Source: Stictocephala bisonia
Lineage: Eukaryota > Arthropoda > Insecta > Hemiptera > Membracidae
Reading direction: 5' to 3'
Assembly (NCBI GenBank): GCA_035578905.1
Contig: JAQJVL010000002.1
Span: 8,742,717-8,806,716 of the forward strand
Length of the DNA: 64,000 nt
Shown here: positions 1 to 14,100 of the stretch, in pieces
Layout of the letters: every line of letters begins with the position of its first letter
Numbering within the stretch: the stretch's first letter is position 1
Notes under the pieces: model-generated
Seen by the model: the letters and a program-made list of their open reading frames with translations, nothing else
Databases searched by the model: none
What the model was told of the DNA's origin: nothing
Position numbers and translations under genes: made by a program

Positions 1-699
1 TTCCAACTATTTGGGTCCAAAATGTTAATGGCACGATTAACTAAAGTGTTTTAAGACTGCATTCTTCTGTGCCGGATGGTGATGGGAAGCAGCATTTAAA
101 TATCTATCGGTACGTGTAAATTTCCAGAAAATGTAGATTCTAGTTATGACACCGGCCGCTTAAGCCTAAGTTCTAAAAACTGTCTCTTGTTACTGGGTTA
201 CATCTTTCAACACTTGGTTTAGCACCATTTAATGTTGGTCTGCTTAAAGGACGTTTTCCTGCAGTACAAACCTCTTTTAGCCTTGTAGCTTTGTCTCTTT
301 ATAGGACATGACCTAGCCAGCTTATTCTTTTTGCCTTTATTAGTGCTATGGTGTCAGAATCTTGGTAAAAGTTCTACACCATACTCCTTTGTGATTTACT
401 GGACCAACTATTTTGTACTAAATTTTTTTTGAACACAATATTGAAGCTTTCATTATTTTTTCTTAAGAACCCACATTTTACTATCATGCAGTGAAACCGA
501 TTTCTTAACAGGGTAGGGGGACTTATATAAATGTACCCTGTACTCTGTACATTCTTGTATTTACTTTGTCTTACGTACTACATGATTTAATAATTATCTT
601 GTTTTTTTTTTATATTTTGTCTATACCAGCTAGTGGAACTTACTTTTTTACTAGATTAACCACCGTGTGACTCCAAATGGTAAGTAGTACAGTGTTATT

Positions 700-775
700 G
701 ACCCACCCGCCCACCCATACACGTAGAGTGTTATTGACCCTCCCGCCCACCCATACACGTACATTGTTATTCTAC
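700..775 (+). repeat. Two units of a dispersed 36-bp minisatellite
   Basis: Two tandem units containing CCCGCCCACCCATACACGTA separated by a GTTATTGACC segment. The same unit forms the large array at 49425-49735 and small arrays at 23475-23585 (reverse) and 45845-45905. Confidence 0.75.
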
Positions 776-889
776 ACTACAGTCAAAATGTTTCTTAGTA
801 CATTTTGACTGTAGTCTTGATCAGGGAATTTTCTTAAAAGCTCCAAGTCACTTATTGACATTTGCTAACTTAATTTGTTTTTATTTATC

Positions 890-1345
890 TGTAAGATGCC
901 AATCGTCAAGATAAGTGCGGATAGGGGACGAATGTAGTCATTGTTACAAACTAAAGCCGACTATTCCTTAGAAAGTAGTATATTGGAGAGATAGGACATC
1001 AGCAAACTTATCTTAGAAGACAAGTTCACTAACAACAGAGTAGTAGTAACACACAAAAGAAACACATAATCACACGAATTTTCAGTGCCTCTGGCACTTT
1101 CTTCAGGTGAGTAGAGAGAGAGAGACTGTGCCACCTGAAGAAAGTACCAGTAGCACTGAAAATTCTTATGATTATGTGTTTCTTTTGTCATTAGAACAAA
1201 GGTTGCTGATGTCCTACCTCTCCAATATACTAATCCCTGGCCTAGTGCCCTTTAACCTAACCTATAATATTCCTTAGAAAGTGTAATTAATTAATAGCTC
1301 AATGACAAATGAACAATCAGTGGTTATCAGCTGATCCCTTCTCTA
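890..1345 (-). mobile_element. SINE (tRNA-head family) interrupted by another element
   Basis: Bases 890-976 and 1268-1345 match the tail and middle of the SINE seen at 48243-48520, in the same reverse orientation. The 15-base TATTCCTTAGAAAGT is present once in the SINE but twice here (962-976 and 1268-1282), flanking the inserted foldback element. Confidence 0.7.
977..1267. mobile_element. Foldback element inserted in a SINE with a 15-bp target duplication
   Basis: The insert begins near GTATATTGGAGAGATAGGAC and carries the reverse complement at about 1205-1232. The inner arms (about 1045-1108 and 1130-1190) include a GAAAGTGCCAGTGGCACTGA-type hairpin. A 15-bp duplicated flank marks the insertion. 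The end segment 1233-1267 lies outside the palindrome. Related pieces lie at 11055-11085 and 63530-63690. Confidence 0.65.
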
Positions 1346-1916
1346 CGTCTTTGAGATTTGACCCGTTTATTGTTATTCCGAAATATTTATCCATCTACAA
1401 AACCAGTAGAATATTTAGCAAAATTCAATTTACATTTCTATTGTTGTCATTTTGTTCAAAGTTTATAATAATTTTAGTTTTCTCCTTATTCAGTTCTAAA
1501 CCAAATGTCCTGGATTCTTCTATAAATTAATAAATTTATATGCTAATTTCTATAAAGATGTAACTTACAGCGATGTATAACATTTAATTCGTGTTCAAAA
1601 GATCAAATCAGTTAATTTTTTTGAAACCCCAAATCTAGGACTAACAACCCTTTTTCTATTAAGGTTAGGTGGTAGAGAGGACTGTCCAGTCCTAAATTTG
1701 CCTTATAAAATAAAGACTAAAGACAATTTTCATTCCATTTCATTTCTTAACTTAACTAGCTAAATGATTGGTAGATCATCATCATTTTAGCAGCTCCAGT
1801 TTTCTGGGTGAGCTGAGAAGCCTCCTCAATTTATAGTTTGTTGTTAGCTTTGTATTTTACAAGATCCCAGTTGTGGTACAGTTAAAAAAAACGTATATAC
1901 TCTGTGTTTTGTTTAG

Positions 1917-2165
1917 AGACAATGTAAAGATACCAGTGATAGCGAACGGCAACATCCAGTGCTTGGCGGATGTAGAACGGTGCCTGCAGGAAGTCGGCTG
2001 CGAGGGGGTGATGACGGCGGAAGGCAACCTTCACAATCCCTTCTTGTTTGAAGGGCGCAGTCCTCCTGTCTACGAAGTGGCTCAGGAGTACTTGGAAATA
2101 GTTGACCAATACCCCTGTCAAACCTCGTTTGTGCGAGGACACCTCTTCAAGCTGTTTCATGAATG
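1917..2165 (+). CDS. Dus1l: DUS1L exon A: end of the TIM-barrel catalytic domain
   Basis: The acceptor is the AG at 1915-1916 after a T-rich tract; the donor is GT at 2166. The exon opens with the last base of a split codon and ends with two bases of the next (TG+C, giving Cys). It encodes the ANGNIQ...[17 protein letters not shown] block, the most conserved part of the family visible here, then the start of the helical domain. Preceding exons are not in the window. Higher GC than the flanks supports coding. Confidence 0.88.
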
Positions 2166-5100
2166 GTAAAACTGTATACCATTAGCAAATTAAATTTGAC
2201 TAAATTAACTCTTTTGAGACCGGCTTATTATGCAATGGGTAAGTGAGGAATACCAGGCTATTTTAAAGGTTTTTTTCAGACCATCAGTAAAATGGCTGTA
2301 TCTTAGTAACAAAAATCATACATTTTTTAACCCTAAAAGTACTATCGACGTCTAAGACGTCGAATGCCGCCGTCCGCGAAATACCATCAACGTCTGTGAC
2401 GTCGATAAAAGTTGGTTTAATTAACTGGTTACTGCTTACCAATAGTTTTATTTAAAGGTCTAATACTTATTGGAAAAGAAAGCCAATGAAATTTACTTCT
2501 TATTTTAACAGTCTGTGACTGTTACATTGGGTTTTTTTTCCTGTCCTGTTTCTGTTTCTGTTTTAACTGGTCATCTGCTGCAGTCACGTGAGTTCGCTTA
2601 TTCCAAGCGAGTTGTCGTGGTTATGTTATTGTTGATTACTTTGGTGTGTATTTTACGTTTTTACTGTTGTAAATAGTGATTTTTAATTGTGTTATTTAGT
2701 TAGTTTATAGTGAAACTATATTAACTTCATTTTGATTGTTAGAATATTTTGTTTGCAGTGTATAACACAAAGCACATATTTTTACAAAAGCGCAATATTT
2801 TATAAATTGCTAAAAAAAAAAAAAAAATCTTACTATAAGCCCTATAAAATGCATATAATTTTGAAGACACTAAAATTGTCTATGTAAAAATGTATGGGTT
2901 GTTATGGAAACCATATTTTTATGCTAGTGTACATTAGGCAGAACATAAAATATTTTTGAAAACAAAATTTCTTTACTAAATTTTATTGCAATGGTAAAAC
3001 AAAAATTCAAGATATAAATTTTTATGTGACATTTTATGATTGCCGATATTATTCCAAAAATAATGATATATAATATGACCTAATAAAATAATAAAAAGGA
3101 TTTTTAGTGATTTTTTTCCTGAAAGCTTGCAAATTGGTTAAAATCAATGCGGTTTTCACATGAAATAGGTGCAGTACTTCTAGGGTTAATATTTGTTTAT
3201 TTGTTAAACTATAAAATAAACCATGAGAATATATGGCTTTTGACTGAAAATTTAATTAAGTAAAATTATACACAAGTAAATTTGAAGATTGTTAGGAAAA
3301 AAATTCCAACTACCGTAACTCAATGTTACAAAAATACTGAGAAGTAAACCTACCTGTTATTTTATAGAGAACTGAGGGTAAACCCTGCATGCTTCGCTTT
3401 GCTTGTGAAGGAAACTCAGCCTTCGGCCTCGTCTGGAGACTCTGCCTTTTGCCCCTTTGTAGAACTCGGCCTACGGCCTCGCAGTGTAATTTTCGGCCTG
3501 CGGCCTCACCAAGGCACTCTGCTACAGTCCCATTTTTGGGTCTCGGCAGGTCGCCTTGTAAGGGAGATCGTCCTACGGATTCTTAACCAATTTGATCATG
3601 AAGTTTAGGGGTAGTGGAGCCCATAAACATAGTCTTTTCTAAAATCTGATGTTATGTTAGTAATTAATTGAAGAATACCTCTATTTTGATACCCCGCTTG
3701 CGTATATTAGTTTAACATTAATCAATTTTGGGTTTTGGAGCATATTTTTTATTTGGGGGCAGATCCTTTAAACATTGTCTTTTTCAAAATACAATGTGAT
3801 TTGGGAGATAAAACTATAGTTTGATACCCCGGTAGGGTGGTTTATATTAATATTTTTTTTTTTATTTTTATTTAGTTTTGAATTTTTTTTTTTTTTTGTT
3901 GTCATATTACCCTTATTAATTGCCCTCTTCAAAATCGATTGGTTTTTATTGCACGCCTACAATATAAGACCAATCATCCTACAGCATTTTAGCCTTGGAG
4001 ATCTAGTGGTTTTCGAGAAACAGTGATAAGTGAGTCAGTGGTATTTGGCATTTATATACTTTATATAAATATAATTGTAAAAAACTTTACGAAGCTTCAT
4101 TTCGGAGGAACAACTGACATATATTCTCAGTATAAACAGAGGACAACAAATATAATACAAACAATCAAATTTACAGACTAATTACAAAGACAATATTATA
4201 TATAAAGCACAGTTCACAACATAAACATAAATTAGCGTCTGGCATAAACAGCTGTTATTTATACATTGTGGTAGTAGTGGCATGGTAAAGCATGAATAAA
4301 CAGATAGAATATACGAATGTCATGTTACATACGGTATTACTAGAAATCTATCATATTTCGGTAACTTGGTTATTTATTCACGCTATTTTACAAAAATTTG
4401 ATCAAAATGTTAACAAGTTATTGCGTAATTTCCAGTACGTTGGAAGTTTGCCATCTTCGATACAACTATTCTTATATATCAGTAGTTGGTCTCAAAAGGG
4501 TTAATACCTATGTTAGGAACAGAATATCAAAAGTGCTTAAGATGTAATTCTAAAGTGCCAGTGAACTCAGAAAAACAAAATAACAGAAATATAAAAGCAT
4601 GGTCCATACTTTTATGGTTCCTAAGGAACAGAATATCCAAATACAGGATGGTCTTTATAAAACAGACTTGAAATATTTAACAGCTGTTTTGTCTTGATAA
4701 ATATCAATAATATTGTTTTATGCGAACAACTGGAAATAATTGACCACAAAAATCAAATCCAGCTGTTTTTAAAACATATTACTTGTATTTTGGTTATTCA
4801 TTATTAAAACGCCGATTGTCAAGATATAGGCGAATGAGTGTGATGATTGTAGATAAACGAGTGTAGTCATTGTTACAAATTAAGGTTGACTGTTCCTCAG
4901 AAAGAGCCATTTATTAATAGCCCAATAGCCAGGGTAACTAAGGGACCTACAGCTTACGTGGAATCTGAACCACGTAGTGTTGGTCTGATTTTTAGCTAAC
5001 TGACAAGCCTGACTCAGTTCTCTACCCTACACAATATCTGAACATTGACTACCACCCAACATGGACAACCCAGACTTCTCTAGTAGTGTCCACGTCGATG

Positions 5101-8100
5101 GCAACCATTGAGCAGACGCTATGTCGGTATTAGAAGGACTGAGCATAGAACCTTTTGTCTACAATCTCCTCAACTCTTTGTCCCCAAGTAGCTGGGTTAC
5201 AGCACTATGCACCAGTATGTTTCAAAATGAAAGTGTTTTATTAATAAAAACAGCATGTAATAAACATGTAAATTTATGTGCTGTAAATGCTTGATCTCTT
5301 GTTTATAACTTACTTTAGCCAAAAATTTAATCATGATTGGTAAATTTGTTTAGAACTTTCAACTCTTAAATTGTTTTAAAAAGCAAACATGTTTTGACAG
5401 GTATAAAACTCCTTTTACTTTCGATAAATTGTTATGCCCTCTTTCAAGGTTTTGGATTAAGCACTCAGCAAAATCAGAAGCCAAATGTAAACCACAAACA
5501 GTTTTGGTATTGCACGTACCTCTTTCACCATATGTACAGAGTGTTTGAAAACTCTTAATATATCTCTAACCATGGAAGAATGTAATTTTCATTAAGAATC
5601 GTTTGGCATTCTCTATGGTTTCATTAATTTTTTTATAGTGTACAGAATTTGTTAAATTGTAAAGGTAAAGAAAAAAATCAAAATAAACCACTCAAATAAA
5701 AAAGTGCTGTCTTAAAGCCTCACAGAATCATTTAGATAAATAAGACACTCATTTGTTATACAGCCCTTATTTAATATATATGATGTAACAAAAAATGTAA
5801 TTACAGTAATAAAAATATATATTTTAATAAAGTGTTGTTACAAATTTACGTATCTCATTTATTTATGTATAGTGCAAGCAACACACAGAAAAGCAAAGAA
5901 ACTGTGCAAACTGCATTCAAAATGTATTTTGGAGGGGACTAAACCTTGATTTAGATGGTCCGGTGTGGGTAATTAGTAAGCTTATGATGCCTAATTTTGA
6001 AATATACAAGGGATGTTTTACAAGTCAGTGACTTTTTGAATACAACACTTTTTGACAAATAAGCATTATATTTTTTACATAATCACCTTTTAGCTCAATA
6101 CATTTAGTCCAGTGTATCAAGCTAATTACATTTAGTTTCAAATTGTTGTATATCCTCCCAGTAGTAGGTTTTCTCAAGGCCCTCAAAATACGTGTTTGTT
6201 TAGATGATCACCTCTTCATTCAACCTAAATCTCTTACCGCCCAGCCATTTATTTAGCTTTGGAAACAGGAAATAGTCGCAGGGGATTAAATCTGAAGAAT
6301 ATGCTGGCTGGGGTAGTAGTTCATAGTCCAAATTATGAATTTTTGCCATTGTGACTGCACAAATGTGTACCCTTTTGTTGTCTTGATGGAACAGCACTTT
6401 TACTTCGCCAAATGCAGTTGTTTTTTTGTTCAATCAATATGTAATCTGTCCAAAATCTCTAAAAAATATTCCTTGGTGATCATTTTACCCTTCTCAAGAT
6501 AATCAATGTGAATGAAACTTTGTGCATCCCAAAAACTGTGGCCATGACCTTGTAGGCTGACAGACTTACCTTGGCCTTCTTTTTTCCACGTTTACCCGGA
6601 TTAACCCATAGTTCAAAGGTCTCTGTTGTATTGTGATGGACCTATGTTTCATCCATGGTTTCAAAACGGTGCAAGAACTTGTCCGGATTATGGCTGAACA
6701 TTGCGAAACGCTCCCTTGAAGTGGTCACACCGTCGCTTGTGGGCAATGGCAACGCCCATCTCGCAGATTGTTTATCATGTCCATGTGATGTAACCATTAG
6801 TTAAGAACCTACATTCTCAGCCATCTCATTCAGCACTTTCATTATCCGATCGTCCAATTCCATTCCATGCATTTTATCAACAATTTCTGACATGATGACC
6901 TCTTTTGGGCAACCTGAACGTTTGGCATCACTTGTGCTGGTACGACCACAATGGAACTCTAAACCATCTCTTAAAAATTGAAATGGATGGTGCAGAGTCC
7001 CCATATTATTTCTTAAGTCTTTTCTTGGTTTCAGTGATGTTTTTACTACGCAAAAAAAATTCAGAACATGAAATTAACTGTTTACCTTTTTTTTGTTAGA
7101 ATCATAAGGTTCTCTGCTTTTAACCACTGTCCAACACTAACTACACAATGCAGCTTGCTCAGAATTAAAAAGTTGTTCATTCATAGATTAAAGTTGATGG
7201 AAGAAGTGTTGCATTTAATGTTACTGCGCAGGAAATTCCAAAAATGTCTGACTTATCAAACAGCCCTAGTACAACATAATGTTTTAAATTTTATATAAAT
7301 CAACTCTACTTTTGAAATTTTGCAAAAACACATTTTGATTGGCTATTGGGTGAAATTTTGTACAACAATTGTTTTTAATTATTTTTCAGATTTTAAATCT
7401 TGTTCTGCGCTCCTGTGTAGTTTGTATTTTATTTTTACTAGCCAACCATACCGTGAAATGTAAAATATTTATTCATTACGTAGTTCTTATGGAGTTTTAT
7501 TTTTCAGCTTAAGTATACCCTCTAATTCCGACATCAGAGATCTTCTAGCAAAGGGTCCTAGTATTAGTGACTTCAAAGAGGTAGTGGCAAAGCTGAGAGA
7601 AGTATATGAGCCTATCCATGAAGGGCGAGCACCGTGGACTAAAGAGTATACTGGTAAGTCAGACATTCACTGTTTTGTTGACTAAAATTAGTTTTAATTT
7701 CATAAACTAACCCTTTCGATTCCTAACTTACTTATAAACAAACAGGCCCAACCTCATATTCAATCTAGTGTATTTTTCATGTTCTTTCTTAATGCCACCA
7801 GAATATGGAAATGAGTGTTACAAATGCTAAAAAAATCAGTTGGTAGATTTGGCTCATAAAGGTAAGTGCTTGAAGGAGGCAAATTGAACTTAAGTTTTAG
7901 GGCCGTACTTTATCACATCAGAAAAAAAAGTGCTGGAATTTACAGTAACTGTTAGAAACTATCTAATATAATTCTAATTCTGCTTCTGACAGGTTACAAC
8001 TTAGAACTGCCACCCTGGATCTGCAAACCTCGAGTGAGGATCACCCCTGAGGAACATTTGAAGAAGATGGAGGCTGCAGTCATTCAGAATGGAGTGGCAA

Positions 8101-11100
8101 ACTCTGAAACAGAACCGGTTGATGAAAAAGAGGTACAGACTGTAAAAATTAGCACCCAGAAAAAAATATTATTAAAAAATATAATAGATCAAAATATTGC
8201 TAATACTTGCAGCCTTTCTGCTTCAAAACATAAATAAGAATTGTGTTTTTATATTTTATCTAGAGCCGAAGTTCTTGCTGTATTTATATTTCGTAAAGGC
8301 TAAATTTGTGCATGTCAATGACCTTAATGGGGAAGAGGCATATGTACAATACCGTTATGGCCAATCATGTATATTGTAAATGAAAAATTTATTTTGCCAA
8401 GTTTTTAATTTCAGCCTTTAGATTTTCCTCATTTCACACATTTTTTACCTACAATACCATTTTTTTAAGTATAACTTCATTTGATTGTTCAACATTTTTT
8501 TAAAACAATTTCCCATGCTAAATATATGATAGAGATAAAGATTTTAGTGCTTTTTGCACCCTTTAGAAACAGTTTTTGTCAAATACATATTTAATGCTCT
8601 TTTGTATTCTGGACATACTTATATCCAATGTGATTAATATTTCATTTTAAGTTAGTTATGAATAAGATTCAGTGGAAACTATTGTACAGCGGTTGTACCT
8701 TAAGGTTGGTAACCTCTAGAAGTGAGGCCTTTGTTACTCTAGCTAGCTCTGTAACAGCAGGGCAATGGACACATGCCTCTTTACAAATCGAGGGAGGAGC
8801 GTTGGAACTAAACTGCATTATGCAAAGTGACTTGTAGGGGCAGCATTGAAAGTGATATCCCTGGTGTGGGGATGGCAAATATTTTCAACATATTCGATGT
8901 ATCGCAAACCAAATATTAATGTAACGATAATATCGAAAGAAAACTATCGATATATCGGGTAACCAATATATCGAATTGTAAATGATTTAACTGTTTAAAA
9001 CTATGCACTAACTCTTATGTCATGACAAAAAATACACTTATGTTTTGCTATCACTATATAGAATAGCTTACTGAAAGTAAAAATTAAATCCATTTATCTA
9101 CATGAAACAAGTAGTAGTCTGTGGGGTTGAATGAAAAAATTCAAAATAATAATAATTATTATAACTTTAATTGTTATGTTAATTATAAAAGAATAATGTA
9201 ATAATGATTTGTAAAACGACTGGCTAGGCATTGAGCACCGTTGGCAACTCTCACAGAGCTTAATTTACCCGTTCCATCCACTGGTCTACAATAAACTACA
9301 TTTTAGTGTGTTTACCTCCTGTAAAAAAACAAACAAAATAAAGTTACTTTATTATATCAATGCATGTTTTATACTCATAAGAGGCAGTTGAAATATGTAT
9401 CTTTGAGCCACAATGATTTTGAGTAGAGAGAATTTTTTGTACTCTCATAATTGTAGTTGCAAATTACCTCTTTTGGTAATACTCTGATTGCCACATACCA
9501 GGTTCCTAGATGTTAAAAGGGAGTGCTCCAAAAAAGTGATATACGTGCATGTCTTCTTATACCCCGTATCTGTTACCACACTGGGGGTCTTTTATTTTGT
9601 TTGATCGTTCTCCTAATTTCCCAGTTAAGGCACGTTTACACTTGTTCTGCACAGCAGTTTGCAGCTGCTTCATACAAAAATTAAAAATATGTTGGAAGCT
9701 GCTGGACGGGAATTGTTCTCATGTTATTAAGTGGAGATACACAAGCTTTAGATTGACAGTAAAATAACACTTATTTGTGTGTTAGCTACTCATCTAATCA
9801 TCATTGAAATGCATTAACTGTATGAAGTATAATAAGGATTAATTTAATTTTTTTGGAGAGCCAGAGTCTGAGCGGTCTAAGGTATCAGGACTTTTTACCT
9901 GAGTTAGAGATAGTGCAGGTTCGAATCCTGGCCTTGATTGTTGGTTTTTATCAGTAATATTCACTTTTTCTCCCTTTCAAACACTCTATCAGAGAAGTTC
10001 CTGCACAAATAGCCTACAAATGTTTTTTATTTGTTCTTTGTGTACAGAACAATAACGTAGCGACAGGAGTCAAGAGAACCAAGCGTGAGAGCAGTGCAGA
10101 ACCCAACCTATCAAAAAAGAAAATGAAAAAGTTGCAGAAGCGGCAGTCGGAAAATCCTCATTGCAGAAAGGTGTTTGAGAGGTGTTGTCAATGCCCAAAC
10201 CCAGTGGTATGTTATCTATCAATCATTTATTTATTTACAACTTTGTTTTATTTTTTTTTTTTTTAATAAAGCATTACAATCAGAAAAATATGATCAAGAA
10301 ATCCCCAGCTCCTAGTTCTAAAATTTATGAACTTACCTTATTTGAGAGGCAAAATACTGCTGTTCCTGTTTAGAGGGATTAGTAATAGGCAATAAGTCAG
10401 GGGTGGCTTGGTACAAAAGTTGTAGCTATGTAACAAGAGATCACTTTTTCTTTTCTTGATAAATTTCTTTGATACAACAGGACAGGGCGTTAGAAAACTC
10501 ATTTTGTGTGTTATCGCTCATTTTCAGGACAAGCAGTAGTTTATTTGCAAGTTAAAACTTAAAAGTAATTCAAACATTTATTTTAAGGCAGAATTATTAC
10601 TGGTCTGTAATTATCTGTAACATTGTCATGAAACAGTTCTCGGTTTTTTTTTTTTTTTTATTCTGATGTAAGTTTAAAGAACAGAGTACGAATGTTTTTT
10701 AGAATAGTGTTAAAATTAAATGGATTTTTAACTGAACTAATCTTATTAATATACTTCGAATAATCTTAACATTTGTTATAAAATACTACAGTTTTATTTT
10801 ATTTTAAAATTAAATTACTGTAAGTTTACATTCAATTTTTGTTCTAATTTTCAAATGAAGGACATGCCTTGAATTGCAGATATAGGTACGTAGAATGAAC
10901 TTCAAACATTGTTATTACATGATGTAAGCCATAAGTTGAAATTAATGTAACTGTTCGTTAAGTTCATGTTCAAACATGTATAATTAGGTATCTTTCTCAC
11001 CATGTAGATTTAGGAGCAATAGTTTGTACTATTGTTTAACCCTAGACCTAGTATATTAGGAGATATAGGACATCAGCAAACTTACCTAAAATTACCATAA

Positions 11101-14100
11101 ATTATAGATTCCTGTTTTGCATGTTAGAACATGCAGTTTCTTTCATGTTTTTTCGTTTTAAATTTATGTTCAATGTTGAGATTAGGTTCATGCCTTTTGT
11201 AACTAATCTAAAGTTAATATTAAATTTAAATTATTAGTAATGTTTGTTTTCTGTTTTTGGGGGAACTATTCAGATAAACGGGCTTCAGATAGACTATACA
11301 ATCAGAAGCTTGCGAAACATTGTTAAACATGAAGATTGTGAAGAAAGTATGTTCCAACTAATCATTGAATTCTAATAAAATATGTAAAATAAATAAATAC
11401 ATGTAGAAGTATAAAGGCAGTCGTTTGAAAAATAAATGATTAATAAACACTATATTAATACCAATGTAGAACAGTCTAGTATCATTTCCTTTCCTTATTT
11501 AGATTTGACATTACTGAACATTGAATGTATCTTATTTTTATAATTAATTCATAATCTTTCAATTTCGTACTGTTTCAATCCGGGTATAAAATAGAAATGG
11601 AAATTATTGTTGTTTCCCAACAGCAGTGTTATCACAGATGTCTACTGGCTGATAACAGGTTGCGGCTACCTGTTATTGGGTGGTGTGAATAAAAGTAGAA
11701 AATTCTTTTTCGAAGAATATTCTTCATTCCGAGTGAATAAAAACGAAGTAAATTCTACTTGGTAGAAAATACTTCTTTTCATCCGGATGGGGTAGTATTT
11801 TCTCTGATTTTGTGTGAATAAAAGGTAGAATTTTCTACTCATCTGTAGAATATTCTTCATTTTTATGGAGTGTGGTTTATGCCAAACTTCACTTCCATGT
11901 CACTTGGCAACATGGCGATGTTCATGCAAGTTCGTGAGCAGAAGTATATGGTGAGCGGAGTCAGGTCAGTGGCAAACAGCTATTACGGTTTGAAGATCAA
12001 AGTATTGATTTTTTAACTAATGAATTTTTAATTGATAGTGACGAGACTATAATGATGATAGTGGGTGGAGCTATTCCACCCAGAACCAAAATGGAAAATG
12101 TTAGTTATTATAGTAGACTGATTATTACAGTACAGCTTAGCTTGTTTGTGCTAGTATTGATTTTTGATATTTCGTTGTAATAGAATTTTCAGAATTATAC
12201 TAATAACAATGTTTTGTATAACAATGTTGTTTGTGAAAATAAGTTTTGTTTTTAATTGGCCCTATACATAGTCCACGAAAGGCTAATAAACCGGATACAG
12301 TCACCAGATACAGATAAACATATTGTACATAACATACATAGACTGTACACACACCAGACATATACACGCTCACCTATATGGTTCCCTTTCACACACATAT
12401 ACACCACACAAACTTAACGTAGTTTTTTTTTTTTTTTTTTTTTTTTTTTTGTGGTAAGGATTAGGTTAGAGGTTTTAAAATCTCATATTAAAAAAGATCG
12501 TCTGCGCTTGTAGCTGCATCTGTTGATTGCTTTTTTGAATTTGCCAACAAAATCTTCTCTGTTTCTACTTGGATCTGTTGTAATTGCATTTTCTGCAATA
12601 ATACAGCTCGCTGGATTTGTGTAGTAGACATCCTTTGTTTCCAGTGATTCGTACTCCAGTAGTCGCTTACTTCCTTTTCTTAAAGCTGTTATTCGCTTAA
12701 TTGAGGATGTTTGTGCGCTTTGCGCCATTTCTGTTATAGAATGTCGTACTTTGTCCACTTCCACGTGGTCTATGTCACTTGAAGAGGCAGAGTTTTCATT
12801 TCCATATACATAAATACTTCCTGGGACCTTCGTAAATACTGGATTTTCTTTGTGATGGGGTAGTGCTAAAAAGTCTTTCCAATCAGCAAGCTTGATTTTT
12901 TTTGTTACCAGTCGTATTTTTATTGGTCTTTTTCTTAATTTTTGTCTTCATATTATTAAACATTTTCAACGGTTGTGCCAGATAGGTAGTTTTTCCTACA
13001 GTTTGCAAATACTCCTCAGAAATACACTTCTATGCCTTTTTCTTTGATGCAACTACACTTGGAATTTTTTACTTATCAATCGCTATTGGGTTTTCTCCTA
13101 AAAGATGCACAAACAGTGCCCGATTCACAACATTCTTATCGAACTCTAAATCAGCAGCTTCGTCACTGGAGGACATCGCAGGTGTTCAGCAGGTACACGC
13201 ACTCACCCAAAGCCAAACATAACGGTGCAGCAAATGCAGACAGGGACAGGACAAATGGATGACGGCGGGGTGAGTGAATGAGCGTGTGTTCGAAGTATAA
13301 GGTTGTTAGAGGGGAGAGAGCCTGTCGCGAAGGCAAACTCCAGGGAAGAACTTTCCAGTGTAGTAAATTCTCTAGATTTCCGGACGGGCCGAAATATTTT
13401 CTACCAAGTGGTAGAATTTTATTATTCACTTCGTTTAGAGAAAATGCTAATACTTCGTAGTATTTTCTTCGAGAATGTTCTACTTTTTATTCACATCACC
13501 CATTTTGACAACAGTTGTCAACTCACAACTGGCTGTTGTCAAATGACTGACTATGCTATCAGTTATCTTTGTATTGATGTTTAGTAACTTATTAGATTGA
13601 ATCTATAAAGAAAGACTTAGTTTTATTATTTGTTGTCACATTGCATCATAGTGTTTGCTTGAATTCTGCTATCCAAAAGTTGACAATAACATGTATTCAG
13701 TGTTTAAATTGTCAGTTATTTTTTTAATAATGTCAGTTAATTTATTTGTTAAACATGAGACTCTTTCCTTTTAAACAGCAGAATTGTTGGTCTTATTAAA
13801 ACTTTTGTTTATCAAGACCCTGTTGTCAAATGAACATGGAATTTTTTCAACATGTAGCAGTGACAACTGTCATCAGGCAATAGCTGTTATTTATCCTGTT
13901 GTGTTACTGACACCAGTCTCTCATTTAGAGAACTAATAATATTAATGTTTTGTTTAAGACAGGAAAGCTTGCTTTCCTTTAAAAAATTCTTTTAGTAAGT
14001 CCTTTGAAAGTTTACAATCACAAAAAGGATATTAGAAAACATTCAAGCATATGTTTCAAGACCACTGACCTTATCACTCATAGGAGAAGGTTAACGGTAG

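Noticed and set aside
9852..9936. Functional tRNA-Leu or tRNA-Ser gene
   Set aside because: A and B boxes are present but the acceptor stem does not pair and the anticodon loop has eight bases.
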